A DNA stretch of 26,370 nucleotides from an uncultured Desulfuromonadales bacterium (GCA_945787295.1 CALZHQ010000075.1:1-26370); one strand, 5' to 3'; numbered from the stretch's first letter, positions 1-8,711 are shown. Notes: generated by a model not told the origin, from the letters alone. Made by a program: numbers and translations.

Positions 1-25
1 TTTTTATTGGTTACAAAACCGAAAA

Positions 26-1147
26 TCAATGGGTCAGGCTGGACAACAATTGCAATATTTCATTGATGACCTGACGATCTACCGCAGTCTGTCCCGCCGA
101 CAAACCGAGTAAACGAATGACCGTTGCCTGAGAAATATCGAGCTCATGCAATTCCAAGCTATCAATCCCGGCCCATGGCGGCAAATCAAACACAAAAACC
201 TGCTCACCCTGTGGCAGACAGAAGTTGCCGAAAGAATGGTTCGTAAGCGCCTGGCCGAATTCGACCTGTCCTACCAGTATCCCCGGCAGAGCGATTTGAA
301 TCGGCTCATGGCTGCGACCGCGTAAAACCAGCTGGTAGCAACCGGGCTGCGACAACGACAAGGGTAACTGCCACGTGGTCGCAAGGTGGCGGGCTCTGAC
401 CCAGGCTCGACCACTCGGTACGCCAAGGTGGCGATCATTGGTGACCTCGACGCCCTCCTGCTGCACAGCGGACTCAGCCTCAAAAGTCTGTTTTTGTCCA
501 GAAAGGGGCAGGGTTGCCACGAGGTCGAGAGCCTGCAACGTCGTCAAAGCCAAGTCGGCGGCGTCCAACCGGTGCTCCGGTTGCCAACCCTGAAGCGGTG
601 CAATCGACGGCAGCGGCGGAGCAAATAACCGCAAATAATCGATCCCGGCATTGGGTGGCAGAGTGACGAGAATTTCTGTCGGCCCGGCAAGAAGATTTAC
701 TTCTCCAAGCGCCTGATAGGTGAATCTGTTGCCAGCCGTAGCGGCAAACTCCTGCCCTGCCACAGCGAATTTCACTCCCGGAAGGCGAGTTGCTGCTGAC
801 AGTTGATAACGACCGTTGTGCGGGATCAATACAGCAATATGCAGGTCGACAATCTCTTTGCGACCGCTCACCCAACCGGAGCCACTGTACATACCGTAAT
901 TGGTAAGCCGCTTGATAGCGACCCGATCGGACCGCCGGTGGTTCTCCTCTGCTTCGACCTGAAGAGTACGCTCCCCGGAGAGCAGAGCAATATAATCATC
1001 GGCAACAGGGTCATCCGGCAAGCCGTAACCCCAACCGAGACTATCACTCAACTGCTCCATCCACTCCCGTTGCGTCAAGCTGTCAGCACTCGCAGCAACA
1101 GCCGTGCTGAACAACAGCAGCAGAAGTAGAAATCCCCATCGGAGCAT
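26..1147 (-). CDS. Secreted protein with two tandem beta-rich CBM-like modules
   Basis: The 373-residue product starts with a typical Sec signal peptide (MLRWG, a Leu-rich core, then a TAVAASA cleavage region near residue 20). The mature part is an internal duplication. Module 1 spans about residues 62-176 and module 2 about 221-335. Both begin with an EAE motif (65-67 and 223-225), carry SGxxWV (88-93 and 245-250), YQL (114-116 and 271-273) and end with PPxAGID (164-170 and 323-329), a constant offset of about 158 residues. Each module is preceded by a helical stretch ending in LSG. The EAE opening and GID-x-L-x-L ending resemble CBM6/CBM35-like jelly-roll domains, so ligand binding outside the cytoplasm is plausible, but I do not recognise a named family. 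The gene lies 24 bases after fbp on the same strand and is probably co-transcribed. The ribosome binding site is weak. Confidence 0.8.
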   Translation of the reverse strand: MLRWGFLLLLLLFSTAVAASADSLTQREWMEQLSDSLGWGYGLPDDPVADDYIALLSGERTLQVEAEENHRRSDRVAIKRLTNYGMYSGSGWVSGRKEIVDLHIAVLIPHNGRYQLSAATRLPGVKFAVAGQEFAATAGNRFTYQALGEVNLLAGPTEILVTLPPNAGIDYLRLFAPPLPSIAPLQGWQPEHRLDAADLALTTLQALDLVATLPLSGQKQTFEAESAVQQEGVEVTNDRHLGVPSGRAWVRARHLATTWQLPLSLSQPGCYQLVLRGRSHEPIQIALPGILVGQVEFGQALTNHSFGNFCLPQGEQVFVFDLPPWAGIDSLELHELDISQATVIRLLGLSAGQTAVDRQVINEILQLLSSLTH

Positions 1148-1171
1148 TATGACGACCTGTTGTAGAACAAA

Positions 1172-2167
1172 TTAGCTGACAGTGGCTTTTTTACGCGGTT
1201 TCTTTTCGGCAGCAGGCTGCTTATCGCCCTCTAGCCGGGCAATAAACTCTTCGGCCAATGCGACATCTTCTTTGCAGCCGATGAATACCGGTGCGCGTTC
1301 GTGAATCTGCTCCGGCTGCAGATCAAGTATTCGCTGATGCCCATTGGAGGCAGCGCCACCAGCCTGTTCGATTAAATAAGCCATCGGACTCAGTTCAAAC
1401 AACAGGCGCAACTTGCCCTTGGGAAGATTCTGCAGATGCGGGTAGAAAAAGATCCCCTTCCCTTTGAGCAGAATTTGATTGATATCGGGAACAAAGCCAC
1501 CGCTGTAACGCAACTTGACGCCCCGCTCTTCGAGGTGGTTAACAAAAGCTTCCGTGCCCGGAGTATATTGATTTCTCTGCCCCCCCGGAGAATAAAGATT
1601 CCCCTTCGGCTCGATCGTGATGTTCTCCTGAATCAGCGTGTATTCCATCAGGGTGTTCATGCCGAACTCATGAACACCTTTGCCAACGCTGTAAACCAGG
1701 GTGGTCCGGGGCCCGTACAGAATGTACATCGCTGCAACCTGATGGCGGCCGGGCTGCAACAGGTCACAACCTTCGAAGATTGAAACGATGGTGCCGACCG
1801 CGAGGTTAACATCGACCAGAGAAGATCCATCGAGCGGATCGAAAGCGACCGAATACTTGCCGTCGCAGTCCGGCGAGATCGGGATGATTTCATCCATCTC
1901 TTCCGACATCATGTTGGCGACCACCCGTGAGTGATCAAGGCGCTTGCGCAAAATCCGATCTGCCAGGACATCAAGCGCCAACTGCTGCTCACCGTAAAGA
2001 TTTGACGTACCGGCAACACCCAGGTCACCAGTACGGATCGAGTTGATGATGTACTTAGAGGCTTCAGCAATCTCGGTAATCAGATGGATCAGATTATCAT
2101 CAACCTCATGTTCTCGAAGATGGCGGCGCAGATCGATCTGAAATTTTGTTTTTCCTGCTTCACTCAT
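1172..2167 (-). CDS. fbp: Fructose-1,6-bisphosphatase class I
   Basis: The enzyme hydrolyses fructose 1,6-bisphosphate to fructose 6-phosphate in gluconeogenesis, in the cytoplasm, with Mg2+. Family hallmarks are visible: the N-terminal region through GTSNLYGEQQLALDVLADR, the metal-site segment SEEMDEI, and the signature FDPLDGSSLVDVNLAVGTI, followed by the C-terminal region with KGKLRLLFELSPMAYL. An upstream in-frame ATG exists at 2209, but the start at 2167 (MSEAGKTKF) gives the usual N-terminus and a 331-residue protein, and a GGGAG element lies about 10 bases upstream. The last 15 residues or so are Lys/Ala-rich, an unconserved tail. The CBM-like secreted protein follows 24 bases downstream on the same strand. 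Confidence 0.95.
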   Translation of the reverse strand: MSEAGKTKFQIDLRRHLREHEVDDNLIHLITEIAEASKYIINSIRTGDLGVAGTSNLYGEQQLALDVLADRILRKRLDHSRVVANMMSEEMDEIIPISPDCDGKYSVAFDPLDGSSLVDVNLAVGTIVSIFEGCDLLQPGRHQVAAMYILYGPRTTLVYSVGKGVHEFGMNTLMEYTLIQENITIEPKGNLYSPGGQRNQYTPGTEAFVNHLEERGVKLRYSGGFVPDINQILLKGKGIFFYPHLQNLPKGKLRLLFELSPMAYLIEQAGGAASNGHQRILDLQPEQIHERAPVFIGCKEDVALAEEFIARLEGDKQPAAEKKPRKKATVS

Positions 2168-2229
2168 GGTGCTGAAACTCCCGATGACGGTTAGATGGAT
2201 GCACAGCATCCTGATTTGTACTCACATTA

Positions 2230-2259
2230 AAAATAAACTGGCAGTTTAGCTCAGATCAA
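2230..2259 (-). promoter_or_regulatory. Possible sigma-70 promoter of fbp
   Basis: Reading the minus strand, TTGATC (2259-2254) and TATTTT (2235-2230) are separated by 18 bases and sit about 65 bases upstream of the fbp start. Each hexamer matches the consensus at four of six positions, so the call is weak. The resulting leader would contain a small hairpin, GGATGC/GCATCC, at 2197-2211. Confidence 0.3.
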
Positions 2260-2335
2260 CCGGTACGGCAACCGTCATCTTTCTTGTTTGCGGCTCGGAC
2301 AAATAACTGTCGGCAACTTTTTTCAGTCGGTAATC

Positions 2336-2344
2336 TGTTATAGT
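2336..2344 (+). promoter_or_regulatory. Extended -10 promoter of the coiled-coil gene
   Basis: TGtTATAGT is a good extended -10 element with no convincing -35. Transcription would start near 2351, giving a leader of about 30 bases that contains the AGGAG ribosome binding site (2372-2376) of the gene starting at 2383. Confidence 0.5.
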
Positions 2345-2382
2345 TTTTATCATCACAATTCAGGCAGACACAGGAGCAGTCG

Positions 2383-2736
2383 ATGACCCAGAAAACCGAT
2401 CAGTTACTGAAAGCAACCCGCAATGTGCTGAACTCGGCATCGTTCAGAGCCAATCAATACAAGCAAATAGTACAGAAAAAAATCGACCTGGGAGCGATCC
2501 ACAAAAAGATTGAGCAGCTCCACGCTGAACTGGGAAAAGAAGTGGATGATCTGTATCAGGTGGGGCAGAAAGATTTTCTTGCCAACAAGGAAATTGCCCG
2601 ACTGCTGGAAAAGCTGGTCGGCCTGAAGCAAGCTGCCGTTCTGCTGGAAGAAGAGATTGAGTTGATCCGCACAGAACCGCCCGAAGCTGTCAAGGAAACC
2701 GCCCAGGAGGAGGAACCGCAGCCTCCTGAAGAATGA
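2383..2736 (+). CDS. Small charged coiled-coil protein, unknown function
   Basis: The 117-residue product has no signal peptide and no membrane segment. Residues about 20-100 are almost entirely helical and charged, with heptad-like Leu/Ile spacing (KKIEQLHAELGKEVDDL, then ARLLEKLVGLKQAAVLLEEEIELI), so it is probably an antiparallel coiled coil. The last 20 residues are Glu/Pro-rich and likely disordered. An AGGAG ribosome binding site and an extended -10 promoter support a real gene. It converges with the peptidase operon: its TGA (2734-2736) is one base from the opposing stop codon (2738-2740), and no terminator separates them. I do not recognise the family. Confidence 0.75.
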   Translation: MTQKTDQLLKATRNVLNSASFRANQYKQIVQKKIDLGAIHKKIEQLHAELGKEVDDLYQVGQKDFLANKEIARLLEKLVGLKQAAVLLEEEIELIRTEPPEAVKETAQEEEPQPPEE

Positions 2737-2737
2737 G

Positions 2738-3988
2738 TCACAGAGTTTCCCGCCATTGCTGCTCGAAACGGCTGTAGCTCAATCCAAAATCTCCGAACAC
2801 GGCATCAATAGCTTGCGAAATCGAGCGGCCTTCACTGAGCGAGAAAACCAGATCCCGCAGCTGGTGCCAGCCATACTGTTCAATCAGATAGTTGACCATC
2901 AAGTAGCTTTGCTCATAGGCCAACATGACCTGCATCCCGCTAAAGCGCTGGAATGGGCCCTCCAATGAGTTGAAAGGAAACAATTTATCCTTTCCCTGCC
3001 CTGACGACAAGAGAGACTGAGCAGGTGGCACAATCTGAGCCTCTGCCACCTCTGCCAACCCCTCATTCAGCCAGACCGGCAATCTGTTACCGGCAATATC
3101 CCGCAGCACCACGTGCATGAACTCGTGATAGAGCAAAGCGCGGACCTGTTTGCTCACAGCCGAAATACCACCGACCGGCAGACGGATCTTGCCATCGTAG
3201 AGACCTCCGGACCATTCTGGTGAATTGGTCACGTCTCGGAATTGCTGGCGGGAATAGAGAATCACCGTAACCCGCTGGTCCGGATAATGATCCAGCTGGG
3301 AGCCGATCCAATTGTATGCTTCTTCAAGCGCTTCAAGAACCTCGGCGCCCAGCTCATCATTTTCCTGCCCGTCAAAAGTGATGACAAAATGACCGCCATA
3401 CTCTTTGTCCATCCCTCCTTCAACGGCCAGTTCGCGACGAACTTTTTCCAGCATCATGCCCGCGGCATGATGCTCCGGATCGTACAACAGAGCTGACTCC
3501 AACGAGTCGAAGGCCAGATACATCCGGTCGGTCTGGTAATAAATCATCCCCAGCTGATAGTATATCCCGGCATCCGGCTCGCCCATACCCAGCGCTTCCA
3601 GAAACTCAGTTTCGGCTTCATCATACCTTTTCAGCATCAGCAGGGCATAACCACGCAGTATCCAGAATTCGCGCCTTTCATCATCAAAATCCTGAGCCTC
3701 CAGCATCAGCTCAGCGAGCTGTTCGAAATGCTTTTGCCCCTGCAACATGTACCCGGCAGCCTGGTAGGCATGCAGCAAATTTCTCTTGATCTGGTTATCT
3801 TGGGGAACTTTCCCGTGAAGTTGCTTAAACAGTGCAAGCCCTTCAAGGGGCCTCCCCTGCGCTAAGAGAGCTGCCGCATGATTGTTCTCTTCGACCAACC
3901 CGGGCGACAGAGCAACCACAGGGATCGCGTAAAACAGGCAGAGGCATAAACCGAAGATTAAACGGCTAGCAAAACGCTCAGCTTTCAT
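2738..3988 (-). CDS. Exported TPR protein with gluzincin (peptidase MA-like) domain
   Basis: The 416-residue product has an N-terminal hydrophobic segment (residues about 9-27) fitting a signal peptide or anchor. TPR-like helical repeats cover about 35-185 (for example YDEAETEFLEALGMGEPDAG and YLAFDSLESALLYDPEHHAA). The C-terminal half, about 195-416, resembles the peptidase MA family: the zinc motif HEFMH is at 288-292, and the downstream LNEGLAE (307-313) supplies the expected glutamate ligand (E309 or E313). It probably acts as a periplasmic metallopeptidase or a protein-interaction factor, but the substrate is unknown. Its start overlaps the stop of the EI24-like gene by 4 bases, so the two are translationally coupled. 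It is the last gene of the pepN operon. Confidence 0.85.
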   Translation of the reverse strand: MKAERFASRLIFGLCLCLFYAIPVVALSPGLVEENNHAAALLAQGRPLEGLALFKQLHGKVPQDNQIKRNLLHAYQAAGYMLQGQKHFEQLAELMLEAQDFDDERREFWILRGYALLMLKRYDEAETEFLEALGMGEPDAGIYYQLGMIYYQTDRMYLAFDSLESALLYDPEHHAAGMMLEKVRRELAVEGGMDKEYGGHFVITFDGQENDELGAEVLEALEEAYNWIGSQLDHYPDQRVTVILYSRQQFRDVTNSPEWSGGLYDGKIRLPVGGISAVSKQVRALLYHEFMHVVLRDIAGNRLPVWLNEGLAEVAEAQIVPPAQSLLSSGQGKDKLFPFNSLEGPFQRFSGMQVMLAYEQSYLMVNYLIEQYGWHQLRDLVFSLSEGRSISQAIDAVFGDFGLSYSRFEQQWRETL

Positions 3989-4767
3989 TCGGGCTCCTCA
4001 CGTGGAAAATCACACCAGAGCAGAGTGGCTCCGACAACCGCCAGTGGAATACAGAAAAACTGCACAAAAGGAATGGCCAGCAGGCAGAAAACCGCACAAC
4101 CAAAACCGCTCATCAGTACCGGACTCTGCGTAATGTAACGTCGCTGCTGCTTAAAAGTCAGCTGTTTACGCATCAGCACAAACGCCAGGTACTCAACCAC
4201 CAGAAAAAAAAGCGTGAACGCGGGCGCGAGTACGGCATAAATCATCGCCCCGATCCCAGGGACAAAGTTTATCGCGAACAACAGCAACATGCAGATGACA
4301 AAGACCGAAAGCTTTTTCACTTCGACAAACAGTGCATGCTTCGCCTCTTTGCCAAACCGACTGAGACTGAAAGACTGTTCTGATCTCTGGTCAAGCCGCA
4401 ATTCTTCCGTCCGCTCGGAAAGCAGTTCGTTAAACGGTGACGCAATCAGGTTACCGATCACGGTAAAAGAGAAAAAAACCGTGACCGTCGTCAGCAGCAG
4501 TGCAACCGTCCAGGCCAGGTAATAAAGGATCATCCCATACCAGACTTCTGTACTCGGAGCGTAGGTTTCGAGCAGCCCTTCAAACATATCGAGGCCGAAA
4601 TAAACCGAGAGCGAGAAAACCAGCACGTTGATAGCAAACGGAATCGCCAGAAATTTCAGCAGGCTCGGTTTCTTACTGAGAAACTTGGCTGCCCGCAACG
4701 GGTAGCTGAATCCACGGGTAAAACTTGCCACCGGTTTGACGGCGGCTGAAGCGACATGACCGATCAT
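3985..4767 (-). CDS. EI24/CysZ-like integral membrane protein
   Basis: The 260-residue product has about four to six membrane segments (near residues 38-60, 80-108, 150-172, 175-198 and 222-248). It fits the EI24 domain family, with its characteristic short motif ASPFNELLSERTEEL (about 114-128) after the second long hydrophobic region. Escherichia coli CysZ (about 250 residues) belongs to this family and is linked to sulfate uptake, but no cys genes are nearby, so a sulfate role is not supported here. The start overlaps the SDR stop by 4 bases, and the stop overlaps the TPR-peptidase start by 4 bases. This tight coupling suggests a common envelope function. Confidence 0.8.
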   Translation of the reverse strand: MIGHVASAAVKPVASFTRGFSYPLRAAKFLSKKPSLLKFLAIPFAINVLVFSLSVYFGLDMFEGLLETYAPSTEVWYGMILYYLAWTVALLLTTVTVFFSFTVIGNLIASPFNELLSERTEELRLDQRSEQSFSLSRFGKEAKHALFVEVKKLSVFVICMLLLFAINFVPGIGAMIYAVLAPAFTLFFLVVEYLAFVLMRKQLTFKQQRRYITQSPVLMSGFGCAVFCLLAIPFVQFFCIPLAVVGATLLWCDFPREEPE

Positions 4768-5642
4768 TGATCCTCCCGACAGACTTTAAGTCCCTCTTCC
4801 AGGGTCGGATACATCAGTTCAATTCCCAATTTTTCTTTCAGTTTCTGATTTGCCATCCGCCGCGACTCTTTCTGATAAGAGAGCATCAGGGGATTCATCA
4901 CCTTTTCCGCTTCGGCCAGGCTGAGCTGTTCCGGCCGCGGCAGCTGGTGCAGATCGGCGACCGCGTTGAAATAGTCGGTCATGCTGCTTTCCTGACCATC
5001 GCAGACATTAAATATTTCACCATTTCCACCCCGTTCCATCGCCGCCAGGCAGATCTGCACCAGGTCGAAGGCATGAATCCGATTGGTAAAAGAGGCGTCC
5101 TCCGGTGTCAGTACCGGATGGCCCTGCATGATGCGCGCAACCGGCAAGCGGCCTGGCCCGTAGATCCCGGTCACCCGCAGGATAACCAGCTCAAAGCCAA
5201 GCTTCTCTGCCTGCTCCTGCAATTGCTGTTCGGCACTGGCCCTACGCATCGCCCGGGCGGTCTGCGGATTGATCGGTGTCTCTTCGGTCACCAGCGCGCC
5301 GCCACAATCACCATAAACACCACTGGTGCTGAGATAAACAATCTTACTCGGAATGTTGTCAGCTGAAAGCTTACGGCAGAAGTTGAGCATCCGATAATCG
5401 CTCTTGCCACCTCCTTGCGGCGGCATAAAATAATAAACCTGCCGCCCCTGCAGTGGCAACTCCGGGGTATCCTCCTGATAATCGAAATGCCCAACGATAG
5501 TTGCAAAACCCTTAGCTTGAAGCTCTTTGGCACGTTCTTCGGTCTTAGCAGTGGCAATAATTTTCTGCCCCTGCTCCGACAATATTCCACCGACCCGGCA
5601 TCCGATATCGCCGCAGCCGACGATGACTATTTCTTGCTGCAT
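4764..5642 (-). CDS. Atypical SDR-family NAD(P)-binding epimerase/dehydratase-like protein
   Basis: The 292-residue product begins with a Rossmann dinucleotide-binding motif, GCGDIG (residues 9-14). The STSGVYG strand (about 106-112) and a late ILRVTGIYGPGR segment (about 155-166) are typical of extended SDR or YeeZ-like proteins. The classical YxxxK catalytic pair is not evident; the equivalent helix reads RRASAEQQ, as in atypical SDRs. The substrate is unknown. It lies 9 bases downstream of pepN and overlaps the EI24-like gene by 4 bases, so it is second in the operon. Confidence 0.85.
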   Translation of the reverse strand: MQQEIVIVGCGDIGCRVGGILSEQGQKIIATAKTEERAKELQAKGFATIVGHFDYQEDTPELPLQGRQVYYFMPPQGGGKSDYRMLNFCRKLSADNIPSKIVYLSTSGVYGDCGGALVTEETPINPQTARAMRRASAEQQLQEQAEKLGFELVILRVTGIYGPGRLPVARIMQGHPVLTPEDASFTNRIHAFDLVQICLAAMERGGNGEIFNVCDGQESSMTDYFNAVADLHQLPRPEQLSLAEAEKVMNPLMLSYQKESRRMANQKLKEKLGIELMYPTLEEGLKVCREDQ

Positions 5643-5651
5643 CAGTTTTTC

Positions 5652-8291
5652 CTATTGAAGGCTTTTGTTGATAATTTCATACAGGTCTTTCGACAGTTTT
5701 TCCGCTTGCATCCGTTGCAGCTCGGCCTTCATCAGATCACGCCGCTGCGGCTCCAGCCGTTTCCAACGCGTGAAAGGTCCGGCCATCCGCGCCGCCAGCT
5801 GCGGATTACGTTGATCGAGCAGGAGAACCTGCTCAACCAACAACCGATAACCGGCGCCGTCAGCACGGTGGAAAGCGGCCAGGTTCTGCGTGAAGGCACC
5901 AAGTAACGAGCGCAACCGGTTCGGATTCTTCAGGGTAAAGGCCGGATGCTGTAACAACTGCTCAACCTCAGAAAACACCTGCGGCTGATGGGACAGGGCC
6001 TGGATGCTGAACCACTTGTCGACCACCAGCGGGTGCTGTTGCCACTGCTGATAGAAATCCTCGACCACCAGCTGCCGTTCCCTGGCCGGATTATCGACCA
6101 GCACGGCGAAAGCCGCCAACCGGTCGGTCATATTGTCTGCCTCCTGGTATTGCTGCAGGCAGAGATCGGTAATCCGTTGTTCGTGGAGCTCCATCAGCAA
6201 GGTTAAACAGAAATTACGCAGACTGCGCTGGCCGACAGAAACCGGGTCGAGTTGATAGTCACTCTTGCTGATGCTTTCCTGATAACGCTCCAACAAACGT
6301 CCCTGGCAATCACTGCTCAACTGCCAGCGGGCACGATCGCGCACTTCGCGGATCGCCTGCGGGTCGTATTCCGCGAGCTGCTCGGCCAGATACTGTTCAC
6401 TCGGCAGCGTCAGTAGTTGAGTCAATAAACTCGGATCGGCTTCACGATCATCGAGAGCATGCCGCCAGGCCGTCACAAACTTGGGGCTGAGTGCAAACTG
6501 ACGCCCCTGCTCGAGGTCTCCCAGCATCCGCAACATCTCTTTGACAGCCAATGTCTGCCCGGCTTCCCAACGATTAAAGGAGTCACTGTCGTGGGCCATG
6601 CGGAAGGCCAGCTCAGCATCACTGAAATCGCACTTAAGTCGCACCGGCGCAGAAAATCCGCGCAACGGTGAGATGACCGGTTTCTCTGGCAAACCGACAA
6701 AGGTAAATACCTGCTCTTTTTCGGTCAGTTCCAGAACCCGGGTCGCTGCTCCGGCGCTCGTCTCACCTGCCAATTGCAAAAGGAGATCCTTCCCTTGCGC
6801 ATCGAGCAGGCCGATCGCCAGCGGGATATGGAATGGCTGCTTGCTCTGTGCCTCGGGCGTTGGTGGGCAGTGCTGCAGGACCTTCAGGCTTAAAGTCTGT
6901 TGTTCTTCATCGTAATCGTCCCGGATCAGCACCTGCGGGGTCCCGGCCTGAGAGTACCAGAGTTTGAACTGAGACAAATCGATTTGCCCGGCCTCTTCCA
7001 TCGCTTGAACAAAATCATCACAGGTCGCCGCCTGCCCGTCATGACGCTGGAGATAAAGCTGCACCCCGGCGATAAAATTCTCTTCACCGAGCAGGGTGCG
7101 CATCATGCGGATCACTTCAGCGCCCTTGTTGTAAACGGTCATGGTGTAGAAATTGTTGATCTCTACGTACGAGGCGGGGCGCACCGGATGGGCCATGGGT
7201 CCGGCATCCTCGGGGAACTGATGCTGGCGCAGAATCCGCACATCATCAATCCGCTTGACCGCCGCTGAGTTCATATCGGCCGAAAACTGCTGATCACGAT
7301 ACACGGTCAAGCCTTCTTTCAAACTGAGCTGAAACCAGTCGCGGCAGGTGACCCGGTTGCCGGTCCAGTTGTGGAAATATTCGTGACCGATAACCCCTTC
7401 AACGCCAAGGTAATCGATGTCGGTTGCGGTCTCCGGATGAGCCAGCACATACTTCGAATTGAAGACGTTCAGACCCTTGTTTTCCATCGCTCCCATATTG
7501 AAATCATCGACGGCAACGATCATGTAACGGTCGAGATCGTATTCCAGACCGAAAACTTCTTCGTCCCACTGCATCGAATTCTTCAACGACACCATGGCGT
7601 GCTCGCAATAATCGCGGTTACGATCTTCGACATAGATCTGCAGTAACACATCTTGCCCGGAGGCGGTTTGGTAATGATCCTCCAGGCAGACCAGGTCCCC
7701 AGCCACCAGAGCGAACAGATAGCTCGGCTTGGGGAACGGATCTTCCCACTCGGCAAAATGACGACCGTTCGGCAACCCACCTTCACCAACCAGGTTACCG
7801 TTACTCAGCAGCACCGGGTATTGTTTATCCGCCTCGATCCGCACCCGAAAACGGGCCATGACATCGGGCCGATCGGGATAAAAGGTGATCTTACGAAAAC
7901 CGTGCGCTTCACATTGGCTACAGAAATTACCGCTCGACTGGTACAACCCTTCCAGCGAACTGTTGCCCGCCGGATCGATCCGGGTTTCGATCTCCAGGGT
8001 GAATTTCTCAGGGACCGCCGGGATAGTGAGAGCTTCCTCGGTCAGCTGATAGTCAGACTCGGGCAACTGTTCTCCATCAAGCTTGATAGCGAGCAATTGC
8101 ATACTGTTGCCGTCCAAGATCAACGGTTCGGCTGCGCTGCGATCCGGATTGCGAAAAAGTTGCAGCCGTGACTGAACCCGTGTCGCTGAGGGTTCAAGCT
8201 GAAAGCTCAACGCAACATTTTCAACCAGGTAGGCCGGGGTTTTATAATCGTGCAAATGGATGGTATCGGGAGCTACTTGTTGGTTTGTCAT
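5652..8291 (-). CDS. pepN: Aminopeptidase N (M1 family)
   Basis: This cytoplasmic zinc aminopeptidase removes N-terminal residues from peptides. The start at 8291 (MTNQQVAPDTIHLHDY) gives 879 residues, close to the roughly 870 of E. coli PepN; the longer in-frame extension to 8369 covers the predicted promoter and was rejected. From this start, the substrate-anchoring GAMEN motif is at 267-271, the zinc motif HEYFH at 303-307 and the third ligand E326 in LKEG. The C-terminal roughly 400 residues form the helical domain typical of the bacterial PepN subfamily. It is the first gene of a four-gene operon, with the SDR gene starting 9 bases after it. Confidence 0.96.
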   Translation of the reverse strand: MTNQQVAPDTIHLHDYKTPAYLVENVALSFQLEPSATRVQSRLQLFRNPDRSAAEPLILDGNSMQLLAIKLDGEQLPESDYQLTEEALTIPAVPEKFTLEIETRIDPAGNSSLEGLYQSSGNFCSQCEAHGFRKITFYPDRPDVMARFRVRIEADKQYPVLLSNGNLVGEGGLPNGRHFAEWEDPFPKPSYLFALVAGDLVCLEDHYQTASGQDVLLQIYVEDRNRDYCEHAMVSLKNSMQWDEEVFGLEYDLDRYMIVAVDDFNMGAMENKGLNVFNSKYVLAHPETATDIDYLGVEGVIGHEYFHNWTGNRVTCRDWFQLSLKEGLTVYRDQQFSADMNSAAVKRIDDVRILRQHQFPEDAGPMAHPVRPASYVEINNFYTMTVYNKGAEVIRMMRTLLGEENFIAGVQLYLQRHDGQAATCDDFVQAMEEAGQIDLSQFKLWYSQAGTPQVLIRDDYDEEQQTLSLKVLQHCPPTPEAQSKQPFHIPLAIGLLDAQGKDLLLQLAGETSAGAATRVLELTEKEQVFTFVGLPEKPVISPLRGFSAPVRLKCDFSDAELAFRMAHDSDSFNRWEAGQTLAVKEMLRMLGDLEQGRQFALSPKFVTAWRHALDDREADPSLLTQLLTLPSEQYLAEQLAEYDPQAIREVRDRARWQLSSDCQGRLLERYQESISKSDYQLDPVSVGQRSLRNFCLTLLMELHEQRITDLCLQQYQEADNMTDRLAAFAVLVDNPARERQLVVEDFYQQWQQHPLVVDKWFSIQALSHQPQVFSEVEQLLQHPAFTLKNPNRLRSLLGAFTQNLAAFHRADGAGYRLLVEQVLLLDQRNPQLAARMAGPFTRWKRLEPQRRDLMKAELQRMQAEKLSKDLYEIINKSLQ

Positions 8292-8322
8292 GATATTTTC
8301 GTCGGCTAAAGGGTCAGTACAT

Positions 8323-8352
8323 ATAATAACGGTGAAAGGGCAATTCAGACAA
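8323..8352 (-). promoter_or_regulatory. Probable sigma-70 promoter of the pepN operon
   Basis: On the minus strand TTGTCT (8352-8347) and TATTAT (8328-8323) are 18 bases apart. The -10 matches five of six consensus positions. Transcription would start near 8316, leaving a short leader of about 25 bases before the ATG at 8291. Confidence 0.5.
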
Positions 8353-8400
8353 CCGCCAGATAGTAGCACTTTTCAGCTGAAGCCGGAAGAATCAGCGCAG

Positions 8401-8440
8401 AAAAAGAAAAGGCGGCCTAACTGGCCGCCTCTTTCTTTTT
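8401..8440 (-). terminator. Rho-independent terminator of the Lar-like gene
   Basis: The stem GGCGGCC (8411-8417) pairs with GGCCGCC (8423-8429) around a 5-base loop. Read on the minus strand it is followed by a T-rich tract. It lies 18 bases after the stop of the gene at 8459 and separates that gene from the pepN promoter. T-rich sequence on the other side means it could work in both directions. Confidence 0.85.
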
Positions 8441-8458
8441 CGACAAATGGTCGAGCGA

Positions 8459-8659
8459 TCAATAAATCTCGATCATCTGTTCTTCGTTCCACGTTTCAAC
8501 CGCTTCTTCGAGACAGTTCGCCGAAGCCATTTTATCGCAATCATTTTTTGAGCAGTAGATTCCCCAGTGACTGGTGGGGGCATACTCACTCGGACCGAAA
8601 ACTTTTGCCTGGCCTCCGCAACGACAAGGAACGGCAATATTGTGATTGTGCGCTTCCAT
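8459..8659 (-). CDS. Small zinc-ribbon protein, Lar (restriction alleviation)-like
   Basis: The 66-residue product has the layout of the Lar-like family: an N-terminal CRCGG knuckle (C12, C14), a central WGIYC followed by a second cysteine (C36, C41), and the typical ending EEAVETWNEE. The family is named after the Rac prophage Lar protein, which modulates restriction, but most chromosomal members are uncharacterised and probably just bind metal. A strong AGGAG ribosome binding site precedes the ATG, a good promoter lies about 55-80 bases upstream, and a terminator follows, so it is a single-gene unit. No phage or restriction genes are nearby. Confidence 0.8.
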   Translation of the reverse strand: MEAHNHNIAVPCRCGGQAKVFGPSEYAPTSHWGIYCSKNDCDKMASANCLEEAVETWNEEQMIEIY

Positions 8660-8711
8660 ACTATGACTCCTTCTTTTGCAATGGGTGACAATACCTTCAA
8701 TGTTATTTTTT

